Origin: Chloroflexota bacterium
GTDB taxonomy: Bacteria; Chloroflexota; UBA6077
NCBI GenBank assembly: GCA_021806765.1
Contig: JAJZQR010000115.1
Location: 1 to 15,348, forward strand
Direction of reading: 5' to 3'
Length of the DNA: 15,348 bases
The notes under the pieces are model-generated. The model did no database searches. It saw only the letters and a program-made list of their open reading frames with translations, and was not told where the DNA came from. Each line of letters opens with the position of its first letter. Position 1 is the stretch's first letter. Shown in pieces: positions 1 to 7,258 of this stretch. A program made the position numbers and the translations under genes.

Positions 1-2971
1 TCTTCCGTTGGCCGATCCGGAAGGCACGGTCCGTTGCCTGGTCCTCGACCGCAGGGTTCCACCAGCGATCGAAGTGGAAGACGTGATTCGCCCGTGTGAG
101 GTTCAATCCCACGCCGCCGGCGCGCAAGGAGAGGATAAAGACGGAAGGCTCGGTCTCGGGATCCTGGAACGCCTCGATCATCCGCTCCCTCTGCGCCGCG
201 CTCGTCCCGCCGTACAGGTAGAACGTGTTGTAGTGCAGAGTGCGCGCGACGTGCTCCTCGAGCGCCGAGCCGACCTCGGCGAACTGGGTGAAGACGAGGA
301 GGCTGTCGCCGCTGGAGATTGCCTCCTCGGCCATCTCGCTCAGCCGCTGCAGCTTGTGGGAGCGCTCGCTGGTAAAAGCGCTCCCATCCTGGAGAAACTG
401 CGCCGGATGGTTGCACACCTGCTTGAGCCTCAACAGAGTCGACAGGATCAAGCCCTTCCGCTGGATGCCCTCCACCTCGTCCAACTGCTCCTCGACGTCC
501 TTCACCACGGCCGCATAGAGCGACGCCTGCTCCGGAGTAAGCTGGCAGTACACCTTCTGTTCGATCTTCTCCGGCAGGTCGGCGATGATCCGCTGATCCG
601 TCTTGACGCGCCGGAGGATGAAGGGCTCGACCAGCCTCTTCAGGACAGCCGCCCGAGTCGGGTCGTTCTCCTTCTGGATGGGAAGCTCGAAGCTCTTGCG
701 GAACTGCGCTTCCTTGCCCAGGTAACCGGGGTTGAGAAAGTTGAAGATCGACCAGAGATCGCGCAGTCGGTTCTCGACCGGGGTGCCGGTCAACGCGAGA
801 CGGCGCGGCGCAGCGAGCTTCGCGATGGCCCGGGTCTGCGCCGCCTCGGGGTTCTTGATGTTCTGCGCCTCGTCGACCACGACGCGGCCCCAGTTGACAC
901 TGCGGAGCAGCTTCTCGTCCAGGCGGGCCAGGGCAAAAGAGGTAATCACCACGTCGCGAGTCCGGCAGGCGTCTCGAAAGCGGCGTTCCTCCTTGTTTCG
1001 GCCGCTTCCTTGATGGACCAGGGTCCGCAGGCCGGGCGCGAACCGCTCGATCTCCTTGCGCCAGTTTCCTAGCACCGAGGTCGGCGCGATCACCAGGGTC
1101 GGCCCCACCGCCTCCCCAGAGCGCCTCTCGTCGAGCAGGCGAGCGATCACTTCTAGCGTCTTGCCCAGCCCCATGTCGTCGGCGAGGCAGGGATTGAGGC
1201 CCAGGCTCTCGAGATAGCCGAGCCAGGCCACTCCCCGCCGCTGGTAATCGCGCAGGCTGCCCTGGAGCTCCGGCGGATCCTCGATCGGCGCGAAGGCGCT
1301 CTTGTCCTGCAGGCGGGAGAGCATGGAGTGCAGGGCCGGATCGTGCTCCCACTCCAGATCGTCCTCGGCGTCGGCGGTTGCCTGTAGGAGGTCCCGGATC
1401 GTGAGCTCGGGCTCGGTGTCGCGGTGCTTTTGCCAGAACTCCAGCAGCTGCTGCATCCGGTCGCGGTCCAGCTCCATCCACTGGCCGCGGAACCGGACCA
1501 GCGGCGTCTTTGCCTCGACCAGCTGCCGCCATTCCTCTTCCGAGACGACCGCGTCGCCGATCGACAGCTCGTGTTGATAGGCGACGATGGAGTCGAAGCC
1601 GAGGTATCCGCTGCCTGCCCCAGTCTTCCCCTTCGCCGGACGTAGCGAGGTCTTCAGCCGCAGCTTCGCCCGACGCCGCCCCTCCGGGGTCCACCAGGCC
1701 GGCACGCTGACGGTGTAGCCCGCGTCTTCCAGGACCCAGGCGTTCTCCTTCAGGAAGGAAAAGGCCTCATCCAGCGTCAGGCGAAAGCCGACCGGCTGGC
1801 TCGTCTCCAACCCGCGCCAGAGTTCCGGATAGATCCGCGCGGCGTGTCCCAGCCCCAGCAACAGCTGCTTCTCGAAATCCGAGCCGAAAGGTCGCACGAG
1901 ATTGGCGCGTGCTTTCGGATTGAGTTCCCAATAGTCGGCGAGACGAAGTCGGTGTGAGGGATCGCGCTTCGCCGCGACCTGAAAGTGAAGCCGCCAGTCG
2001 TCGGCGTCGGCAGCAGGAGCTTCTTCCAGCTGGAACCCCAGGGTGAATCCCGCGGCGGCTTGCGCCTGGGTCAGCTTTTCCCGCCAACCCGCCCAGGCGC
2101 GGTACTCGGCAAGGTCGTCGGCTGTCGACCGGGGTTGCACGTCTGGCCGATAGGGGTAGATCGCGCGATACAGGAAGGTACCGGCGAACTGCTGGTCGTT
2201 CTTCGCCGTCAAGGGCGTCCCGGTCACCACATCGCGCAGCAGGTACTCTCCGAAGTGGCGGAGAAGCGGTTCTCTTGCGCGGACCGACGTGACCGGGGTG
2301 GTCGATCCCGCGGCGCACAACGTGGGCATCGCGGCGACGTACTTCGGGATCACCGCCTCGTAGAGATGCGAGAGGATCTCCCATCCCGGATGAAGCTCGA
2401 ACGCGGGCGCGTTCTTGCCGCTCTTGGCGCGCTTGCCGCTCGCTGGCTCGATCGCCCTGTACTTGATCGCCGGGATGTACTGCTCGCGCGCGATCACCTG
2501 CTTGATGACCTGACTGAACTGGTGCCAGAAGAGAAAGTCCGCACCGAGCTGAAAGTCCTCAGCCGCGTTCAGAGCGACGAAGTGAATGTCGTTCAGGGTT
2601 CGGATGACGTCGGGCACCGGGTAGCAGCAGAGCTGCCAGGACGCGAGTTCGAAGGAGTCCGGAATCTCTTCGTCGACGTACCGCTGCAGCTCGAAGGAGG
2701 GGAACGGCGCGTCGTTGGCGCTCGGCAGTAGGAAGAATCGGCGGCAAAGCGAGCGGGAGATCGTGTTGGAGTAGCTATCCCGAATCCCGAGCTTCTCGTC
2801 GAGAAACGCCACCAGGGAGGCGTCGATCAGCTGTCGCGGATGGAGCGCCCCGTGCGAAGGTCCGCGCTTCGCGCGCAGCGGCGCGTCGGTTTCCACCCAG
2901 AGGTAGAAACCGCCTCCCTGAACAAATTCCTCCGTATCGTCGGGGATCCAGGTCCCGTGAACCACGTGCAT
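1..2971 (-). CDS. SNF2-family DEAD/DEAH-box helicase, C-terminus cut by the window edge
   Basis: A reading frame of about 990 codons stays open from an ATG at 2971 to base 1. It is a Swi2/Snf2-type ATPase that should translocate on duplex DNA and remodel protein-DNA complexes. Helicase motifs in order: Walker A DDMGLGKT with the lysine at about residue 604; Walker B-like DEAQ at 700-703, the usual bacterial SNF2 variant; motif III LTGTPVENR near 730; and motif VI DQATDRAFRIGQ just before the window ends. Residues 1 to about 560 form the long helicase-associated N-terminal region of bacterial SNF2 proteins, beginning MHVVHGTWIPDD. The ATG has only a weak SD, but this N-terminal sequence fits the family. 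Members are usually a little over 1000 residues, so only a short C-terminal tail is missing. A long plus-strand ORF over positions 8-1072 is antisense noise. Role inferred: DNA repair or chromosome maintenance. Confidence 0.93.
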   Translation of the reverse strand, partial: MHVVHGTWIPDDTEEFVQGGGFYLWVETDAPLRAKRGPSHGALHPRQLIDASLVAFLDEKLGIRDSYSNTISRSLCRRFFLLPSANDAPFPSFELQRYVDEEIPDSFELASWQLCCYPVPDVIRTLNDIHFVALNAAEDFQLGADFLFWHQFSQVIKQVIAREQYIPAIKYRAIEPASGKRAKSGKNAPAFELHPGWEILSHLYEAVIPKYVAAMPTLCAAGSTTPVTSVRAREPLLRHFGEYLLRDVVTGTPLTAKNDQQFAGTFLYRAIYPYRPDVQPRSTADDLAEYRAWAGWREKLTQAQAAAGFTLGFQLEEAPAADADDWRLHFQVAAKRDPSHRLRLADYWELNPKARANLVRPFGSDFEKQLLLGLGHAARIYPELWRGLETSQPVGFRLTLDEAFSFLKENAWVLEDAGYTVSVPAWWTPEGRRRAKLRLKTSLRPAKGKTGAGSGYLGFDSIVAYQHELSIGDAVVSEEEWRQLVEAKTPLVRFRGQWMELDRDRMQQLLEFWQKHRDTEPELTIRDLLQATADAEDDLEWEHDPALHSMLSRLQDKSAFAPIEDPPELQGSLRDYQRRGVAWLGYLESLGLNPCLADDMGLGKTLEVIARLLDERRSGEAVGPTLVIAPTSVLGNWRKEIERFAPGLRTLVHQGSGRNKEERRFRDACRTRDVVITSFALARLDEKLLRSVNWGRVVVDEAQNIKNPEAAQTRAIAKLAAPRRLALTGTPVENRLRDLWSIFNFLNPGYLGKEAQFRKSFELPIQKENDPTRAAVLKRLVEPFILRRVKTDQRIIADLPEKIEQKVYCQLTPEQASLYAAVVKDVEEQLDEVEGIQRKGLILSTLLRLKQVCNHPAQFLQDGSAFTSERSHKLQRLSEMAEEAISSGDSLLVFTQFAEVGSALEEHVARTLHYNTFYLYGGTSAAQRERMIEAFQDPETEPSVFILSLRAGGVGLNLTRANHVFHFDRWWNPAVEDQATDRAFRIGQRK

Positions 2972-3003
2972 TGTTGGGCACACCAAGTGAGTCTGTTCGG
3001 CTT

Positions 3004-3022
3004 AGGGTGAAGCGATCACCCT
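3004..3022. repeat. 7-bp inverted repeat in the helicase leader
   Basis: AGGGTGA and TCACCCT are separated by five bases. The repeat lies between a possible -10 hexamer and the helicase start, so it could be an operator or an RNA hairpin in the leader. No T-run follows, so a terminator is unlikely. Confidence 0.4.
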
Positions 3023-3027
3023 TACTT

Positions 3028-3059
3028 ATTGTACACTAACTCGGGTATCTCCTGTTCAA
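3028..3059 (-). promoter_or_regulatory. Possible promoter for the helicase gene
   Basis: On the minus strand TACAAT occupies 3033-3028, about 57 bases before the helicase ATG. The nearest -35-like hexamer, TTGAAC at 3059-3054, lies 20 bases away, which is too far for a good sigma70 promoter. Only the -10 is reasonable. Confidence 0.25.
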
Positions 3060-3089
3060 TGAGGAGCAAGAACCCGAAGTCGTGAGAGT

Positions 3090-3800
3090 CTACTGGAGCA
3101 GTAGCGGGCGGGTGCTATCGGCCCAGGCGCGGATGGCGTCCCAATCGCGGTAGTCACCCTCGGCCAACTTCTGCGTTCTGGCAAAGATCCGCATGCCCAG
3201 CCCCTCTATGAACGAGTACTTGTCGTACCACAGGTAGCCCGCAAACCGCCCTTCGGCCACCGGCTTCACCAGCGCCCGCTCCGGCTCCTGGAACGTCGCC
3301 ACCAGACGCCGGTTATCCTCCGTGCCTGTGGCCAGCATCAGGCAGACCAGGAAGAAGGCCGTGGGCATCTGGCGGAGCCTGCTCTGATTGTCCCGCACGA
3401 ACTTCGCCGCCTCGGGCATCCATTTGCCGCTGTGGATGGCGCTACCCATCACCACAGCGCGGTAGCTGCTGAGGTCTGTCACCTCCTTCACCCGGCGTAC
3501 GTCTACCGTCACGCCGCCGTCGGCCAGCTGTTTGCCGATCGCATCGGCCACGCCGGCGGTGGAGCCGGTCTGGCTGGCATAGGCCACAAGGATCTTGTCT
3601 TTCATTGCACTTGTCTCTCCATAGGTAGCTTGAACGAAATCGGCTTCCGGTCGAGGGGTGGTTGCCGCCGTAATGCCCCCGTACGTCAGCATGGCCGTGC
3701 CGAGAGCGCCGGCGGCCAAGAGAAGAAACTTGCGCCGGCTGGTTCTGATTTGTGCCATCGATCTCGGCGGAGCATCCGCTCGCCTCTCAGAGGTGGCCAT
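3090..3800 (-). CDS. Tat-signal flavodoxin-domain protein (HemG-like)
   Basis: This is a 236-residue protein. The ATG at 3800 follows the upstream gene's stop by three bases and has SD GGGAG in GGGAGTGAAAAATG. A twin-arginine motif, TSRRKFLLLAAGALG, lies at residues 20-34 before a hydrophobic stretch, suggesting Tat export of a folded, FMN-loaded protein or a membrane anchor. From residue 66 it is a flavodoxin: KILVAYASQTGST contains the FMN phosphate-binding loop SQTGST (76-81), followed by VMGSAIHSGKW near 117-127, as in HemG-type protoporphyrinogen oxidases and flavodoxin-domain proteins. A second ATG at 3605 (Met66) has its own good SD, GGAGAG, so a cytosolic form without the signal is possible. 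It is translationally coupled to the DUF4386 gene and probably shares its transcript. The redox partner is unknown. Confidence 0.88.
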   Translation of the reverse strand: MATSERRADAPPRSMAQIRTSRRKFLLLAAGALGTAMLTYGGITAATTPRPEADFVQATYGETSAMKDKILVAYASQTGSTAGVADAIGKQLADGGVTVDVRRVKEVTDLSSYRAVVMGSAIHSGKWMPEAAKFVRDNQSRLRQMPTAFFLVCLMLATGTEDNRRLVATFQEPERALVKPVAEGRFAGYLWYDKYSFIEGLGMRIFARTQKLAEGDYRDWDAIRAWADSTRPLLLQ

Positions 3801-3803
3801 TTT

Positions 3804-4526
3804 TCACTCCCGAGCCAGCCGGTAGAGTGTCCAGCCGATCGCGATGAACCAGACGAACAGGAGAAGGCCGTAGACCATATAGCCAAGGCCGAGAACTGGC
3901 CTGAGGGCCTCACTGACGATGCCGAGAGCGCCAGTTGCGATGCCCAGGTAGACAACGCTTCTGTGGAAGGCGCCCTTCACCATGACCAGAGAGACGATCA
4001 GAATGCCGATGGGTTCCAGGATGCCGACCGCGGTCGGTATGGTGTTCTGCGCGATGAACCCCTCAGCGGCGGCCACGAAGGCGGCGCGTTGTGTGGCGTC
4101 GACGGCGGCCACGTATTGATCACTCAGATACACCAGCGCAGGTGCTCCACCGCCGGTTGCCGGATAGACCGGCGTGAGAGCCCAGGAGGCGATACCGAGG
4201 ACGGCACCTATGGCGGCGTAGCTCTTGTTCAGCTGCTTGAGCGCCATGTAGAGCGCCAGGAAGACGATCATGAGCAAGACGCTGGGAGCCAGCCAGAGCA
4301 CCTGTTCCAGTATGTAGACTGACCGGTGCGCGGCGATGTATTCCAGGGTGGCAGCCCCTCCCGATGTCGGGGCCGGCGGCACGGTGAAGTCCACTGCGAG
4401 CGCAACGACGTAGACCAGGGTCGAAAGGAGCGCTGCCACGCCTCCTGCCCGATAGAGATCCCTCCACGACAGGTCCGGCCCTGTCTCAACCGCTCCCTGT
4501 GCTCTTTCGCCGCTCAGGGTTTTCAT
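3804..4526 (-). CDS. DUF4386-family multipass membrane protein
   Basis: This 240-residue integral membrane protein starts at MKTLSGERAQG. The start is set by a strong SD, AGGAGG, nine bases before the ATG; the frame is open further upstream but that part is not convincing protein. Hydrophobic segments include GGVAALLSTLVYVVALAV, VLWLAPSVLLMIVFLALYMAL, YAAIGAVLGIASWAL, AVGILEPIGILIVSLVMV, VYLGIATGALGIVSEALRP and YMVYGLLLFVWFIAIGWTLY, about six membrane spans. The pattern, with an extracytoplasmic segment after the first span, matches DUF4386 proteins, whose biochemical role is unknown. Its stop lies four bases before the flavodoxin start, so the two are one operon. A function with the exported flavodoxin at the membrane is only an inference. 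Confidence 0.85.
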   Translation of the reverse strand: MKTLSGERAQGAVETGPDLSWRDLYRAGGVAALLSTLVYVVALAVDFTVPPAPTSGGAATLEYIAAHRSVYILEQVLWLAPSVLLMIVFLALYMALKQLNKSYAAIGAVLGIASWALTPVYPATGGGAPALVYLSDQYVAAVDATQRAAFVAAAEGFIAQNTIPTAVGILEPIGILIVSLVMVKGAFHRSVVYLGIATGALGIVSEALRPVLGLGYMVYGLLLFVWFIAIGWTLYRLARE

Positions 4527-4704
4527 GCTAACTGCCTCCTTCAACATCGCCCGTAGCTGCCATGGCCGTGGACGGATGCATGATGTTCTTCCTGCAAGAG
4601 GCGAGCCTCCATGCCTGTGAGTGATCGTGGCCGGCCTCGTGCCTGCTGGCAACACGCCACGAGTACCAACATGGCCCGGTCGCCTCTCGATACTTGCATC
4701 TCCA

Positions 4705-5187
4705 TTATGCTGGAGGCGCGGCGGTGTCCTTCGGTCGGGGTGGCAGAGATCTCTCCTGCGCCTCCAGGTAACGCTTGAGGCTGGTCCAGATGGTCTTCTC
4801 CTGACGCTGGCCCATGCTGGCGATCAGCGGCGTCATCAGCTTGAAGACACCGCGCGGCTCGATCTCCCACGACCACCGCATCCGGGTCCCCTCGGGAACA
4901 GGGTCGAAGGTCAGGGTTCCCTGGATTTCCATGGCAGCCATCCATGTCCTGGACGCCAGCCGCCGGGGTCGCTCGTAGGTGGTGAACTCGATGGTCATCT
5001 CGGCGGTTCGGCCCATACTCATGACTTCAGCCCGGAACCGCGTGCCTAGGCCGATCGGCCCGCTGGAGATCTGCTCCGCCCGGAGCATCTGAGGGTTGTA
5101 CCGGGGCTCATTGCGCTCATCGGCGACGAAGTCGAACACTTCCTCCACCGGCCGGTTGATGAGAATCTCGCCTTCTATCCGCACCAT
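4705..5187 (-). CDS. SRPBCC-family (START/polyketide-cyclase-like) protein
   Basis: A 160-residue protein is predicted from the ATG at 5187 (MVRIEGEILINRPVEEVFDF). The frame stays open upstream to 5397, but conserved sequence begins here and an SD-like GAGAGGAAAA precedes this ATG by about ten bases. The opening pattern (I/V-x-x-x-I-x-I-x-R-P-x-x-x-V-F-x-F-V-A-D) followed by N-x-P-x-W/Y-N is the usual start of the SRPBCC helix-grip fold, a hydrophobic ligand-binding cup. Strands such as GTLTFDPVPEGTRMRWSWEI and a long C-terminal helix complete the fold. These proteins bind lipids or small aromatics or act as antitoxin-like or cyclase proteins; the ligand cannot be told from sequence. It lies upstream of DUF4386 and flavodoxin on the same strand with a 178-base gap, so co-transcription is possible. 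Confidence 0.85.
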   Translation of the reverse strand: MVRIEGEILINRPVEEVFDFVADERNEPRYNPQMLRAEQISSGPIGLGTRFRAEVMSMGRTAEMTIEFTTYERPRRLASRTWMAAMEIQGTLTFDPVPEGTRMRWSWEIEPRGVFKLMTPLIASMGQRQEKTIWTSLKRYLEAQERSLPPRPKDTAAPPA

Positions 5188-5225
5188 TTGCGCTGTTTTC
5201 CTCTCTCGATGCCGGACCCCTTCAT
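5175..5225 (-). CDS. Possible 16-codon leader ORF overlapping the SRPBCC start
   Basis: An ATG at 5225 is preceded by GGGAGGAG at good spacing, a stronger SD than that of the SRPBCC gene. It encodes MKGSGIERGKQRKWCG and stops at TAG inside the first codons of the SRPBCC gene, in a different frame. It could couple translation of the downstream gene or be chance. No homology is recognised. Confidence 0.25.
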   Translation of the reverse strand: MKGSGIERGKQRKWCG

Positions 5226-5356
5226 GGCGATGCTCCTCCCGCACCGTGAGTCCTATTCGTGCGTTTGCCAGGATAGCGCGAGACTGCTCGGCTGCCATCA
5301 GCAGAACTGCGTATTCTTGGTGGCGATCTCTTGCCACATTGTTCGGATGCTGCCTA

Positions 5357-5371
5357 CTACAAACGATGTAG
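5357..5371. repeat. Short inverted repeat CTACA-N5-TGTAG
   Basis: A perfect 5-bp inverted repeat with a five-base centre lies about 170 bases upstream of the SRPBCC start. It could be an operator half-site pair, but a repeat this short often arises by chance. Confidence 0.25.
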
Positions 5372-5432
5372 CTTCCCGCGGGGGAAAGGGGGGCCACAGA
5401 AGGCCTGAGGCCCTCGTTCTGTCCGTTGCCGC

Positions 5433-5488
5433 GTTCTGGGTTCTGGGTTCTGGGTTCTGAGTGCTGAGTTCTGGGTTCTGAGTGCTGA
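5433..5488. repeat. Tandem heptanucleotide repeat, eight units
   Basis: Eight consecutive 7-base units fill 56 bases: GTTCTGG three times, then GTTCTGA, GTGCTGA, GTTCTGG, GTTCTGA and GTGCTGA. The array lies in a gene-poor interval. Two further units of the same family occur at 7220-7233, between the cysteine synthase and adenylyltransferase genes, which suggests a dispersed microsatellite family in this genome. Confidence 0.9.
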
Positions 5489-5792
5489 AAGCCGATAGCT
5501 CGCGTGGTCGCGCCACGGCTGCGCCATAGCAGGAATGGGGTTGTAGTGGAAGAAGGGGATCAGGCGGGTGCCTGGAGGAGGGCTCAGCGCCCGTCGCAGG
5601 GGACATTTGGAGTTGCTCATGCCCCAGACGTGGCACCACCGCGAATGAAAATGGCGTCGGCGTCTCATGAGTGTCCATGGCTACCTCCATCCACACCGAT
5701 GATACAGCCGGAGGCTGAAGGGCTTCTGAGTGGTAGCTGAGAGGGAACTGAGAAGCGGGCGATTGCAGAAGCGGTGGGCGAGCTACCCGGAA

Positions 5793-6032
5793 CTACTTCT
5801 TCTGCACCACGATCTCCCAGTCGGTCTCGTTGAGCCGCGCCACCTTCTGAACCCGGTGGCCCTCTGCCTGGAGGCTACGCGGCACGTTGGTGGTGGCGGG
5901 CAGGTGATCGACGACGATCCTCAGCGTCTGGCCGGTCTCCATCTCCTCCAGGGTCAGTTTGGACCAGACGAAGGTGTAGGGGCAAACCTCGCCCCGGATG
6001 TCGAGTTCTCGGTCCGTCCGGATCTCTTGCAT
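5793..6032 (-). CDS. tusA: TusA-family sulfur carrier protein (minus-strand copy)
   Basis: This 79-residue protein has the TusA signature LDIRGEVCPY with persulfide-forming Cys17, followed by the two-layer sandwich ending VVDHLPATTNVPRSLQAEGH. TusA proteins accept persulfide sulfur and pass it to partners in tRNA thiolation, molybdenum cofactor synthesis or sulfur oxidation. The usual CPxP is CPYT here, so the second proline is lost. The ATG at 6032 has AAAGG at good spacing. It lies 81 bases after the carrier-adenylyltransferase fusion gene, with a small GC-rich hairpin (6070-6085) between them, and is the last gene of the cysteine synthase operon. It resembles the second TusA at 10866 in the segment VDHxPAxTNVP. 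Inferred job: sulfur donor to the carrier-E1 fusion or an acceptor from the DsrEFH proteins. Confidence 0.92.
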   Translation of the reverse strand: MQEIRTDRELDIRGEVCPYTFVWSKLTLEEMETGQTLRIVVDHLPATTNVPRSLQAEGHRVQKVARLNETDWEIVVQKK

Positions 6033-6113
6033 GGTCGTGCCTTTCTGTCGAAGGATGCTCTGTGCAGGAGCCGCCTCCTGGCGGCGATCCCCTCGCCGGC
6101 GGGAGCGGCCCCC

Positions 6114-7205
6114 TTACGATACCGCGGCGGGCTCGCGCAGCCCGCAGAACCATTCGTAGTCGATCAGTTCGTGGATGGTGGGCGCCTCCCCGCAGATGGG
6201 GCACCGAGGGTTCCGGCCGATCCTCACCTCTCGGAACTCCATAGCCAGGGCGTCGAACAGCAGCAGCCGGTTCACCAGCGGCTCCCCGATCCCCAGCACC
6301 CACTTGATTGCCTCCACCGCTTGCATCGACCCCACGATGCCCGGCAGCACCCCCAGGACGCCGGCCTCGGCGCAGCTCGGTACGGTGCCGGGAGGTGGAG
6401 GGGAGGCGAACAGACAGCGGTAGCAGCCCTTCCCCGGAGCGAAGAGGGTGCACTGGCCCTCGAAGCGGAAGATGCTTCCGTGGACCAGCGGCTTGCCGAG
6501 CAGGACGCAGGCGTCGTTGATCAGGTATCGAGTGGCGAAGTTGTCGGTGCCGTCCAGCACGACGTCGTAGCCGGAGAAGATCTCCAGGGCGTTCTCCGAG
6601 GAGAGCCTATCCGAGTGCTTCACTACTTTGACGTCCGGGTTCATCTCGGCCAGGGTGTCGGCCGCCGAGTCAACCTTCAGCCTGCCCACGTCGCTACGGC
6701 CGTGGAGGATCTGCCTCTGGAGGTTGCTGAGGTCCACCGTGTCGAAGTCCACGATCCCCAGGGTTCCCACCCCGGCTGCCGCTAGATAGAGGGCGGCGGG
6801 AGAGCCAAGGCCCCCCGCCCCGACGAGCAGCACCTTTGATTCAAGCAGCTTTCGCTGACCCTCGCCCCCCACCTCGCTCAGGAGAATGTGGCGGCTGTAG
6901 CGCATCACCTGCTCCCGGGTGAAGGGTACCGATCCGCCGGCCATGGCGGGAATAATGGAGAGTTCATCGCCCTCCTGTAGGGGCGCGGTCTTGCCGCCCA
7001 ACTCCTCCACGGCGGTCTGGTTGATGTAGAGGTTCACGTGGTGAAGGATCTCGCCTCTGGAGTCGAGGATCTGCTTCGCCAACCCCGGGTAACGGGCCTC
7101 CAGACCGTCGAGGACGGCACCAACTGTGGCAGGCTCCACCTCGATCTTGGCCGTACCTCCCGTGAGATGTCGAAAAGGGGTGGGTATGTATACTCGCGCG
7201 GGCAT
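6114..7205 (-). CDS. MoaD/ThiS/CysO-like sulfur carrier fused to MoeB/ThiF-type adenylyltransferase
   Basis: The best start is ATG 7205, five bases after AGGAGG; a GTG at 7211 overlaps that SD. This gives 363 residues; positions below count from the GTG, so subtract two. Residues 1-93 are a ubiquitin-fold carrier (VYIPTPFRHLTGG... GDELSIIPAMAGG) ending in the diagnostic Gly92-Gly93. The E1-like domain follows: RYSRHILLSEVGGEGQ, nucleotide loop GAGGLGSP (131-138), DFDTVDLSNLQRQ, DGTDNFATRY, zinc cysteines 263/266 and 337/340, and Cys280 in the VPSCAEAG crossover loop. E1 enzymes adenylate the carrier's terminal glycine before thiocarboxylation. Here that Gly-Gly is internal, so cleavage or a separate carrier is needed. 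There is no rhodanese domain, so TusA next door may bring sulfur. Beside cysteine synthase, a CysO-like role in cysteine synthesis is attractive, but molybdopterin or thiamine roles remain possible. Confidence 0.93.
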   Translation of the reverse strand: MPARVYIPTPFRHLTGGTAKIEVEPATVGAVLDGLEARYPGLAKQILDSRGEILHHVNLYINQTAVEELGGKTAPLQEGDELSIIPAMAGGSVPFTREQVMRYSRHILLSEVGGEGQRKLLESKVLLVGAGGLGSPAALYLAAAGVGTLGIVDFDTVDLSNLQRQILHGRSDVGRLKVDSAADTLAEMNPDVKVVKHSDRLSSENALEIFSGYDVVLDGTDNFATRYLINDACVLLGKPLVHGSIFRFEGQCTLFAPGKGCYRCLFASPPPPGTVPSCAEAGVLGVLPGIVGSMQAVEAIKWVLGIGEPLVNRLLLFDALAMEFREVRIGRNPRCPICGEAPTIHELIDYEWFCGLREPAAVS

Positions 7206-7219
7206 CGTCACCTCCTCAA

Positions 7220-7233
7220 GTGCTGAGTGCTAA
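7220..7233. repeat. Two-unit copy of the heptanucleotide repeat
   Basis: GTGCTGA followed by GTGCTAA sits in the 53-base spacer between the cysteine synthase stop and the adenylyltransferase start, just upstream of its SD. It belongs to the same unit family as the array at 5433-5488. Confidence 0.6.
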
Positions 7234-7258
7234 GTCCTTGCAGCCCAGAGGCCGGATC

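Larger units (their letters stand above)
5226..5792. other. Gene-poor interval with no convincing coding sequence
   Basis: Open frames on the minus strand exist (for example from an ATG near 5678 with SD GGAGG, starting MDTHETPTPF), but they run through the tandem repeat at 5433-5488, have low-complexity composition and resemble no family I recognise. The interval may hold decayed coding sequence. The 5' leader of the SRPBCC gene probably lies in its left part, and the 3' end of the tusA transcript in its right part. No clear terminator with a T-run was found. Confidence 0.5.

Noticed and set aside
8..1072. A 354-codon plus-strand ORF at the left edge
   Set aside because: It lies antisense to the helicase core; the minus strand encodes a complete series of SNF2 motifs in order, while this product resembles no family.
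1985..2731. A 248-codon plus-strand ORF
   Set aside because: Antisense to the helicase N-terminal region, with arginine/glycine-rich composition typical of a shadow frame in GC-rich DNA.
3432..4322. A 296-codon plus-strand ORF
   Set aside because: It overlaps the flavodoxin and DUF4386 genes, both supported by motifs, SDs and coupling.
4541..4670. Small His-rich minus-strand ORF ending just before the DUF4386 SD
   Set aside because: No SD before its ATG codons and no recognisable protein; its end near AGGAGG is probably chance.
5433..5488. CRISPR-like array
   Set aside because: Units are 7 bases and directly adjacent, with no spacers and no cas genes.
5730..6785. A 351-codon plus-strand ORF
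   Set aside because: Antisense to TusA and the carrier-adenylyltransferase fusion, both of which have clear family signatures.
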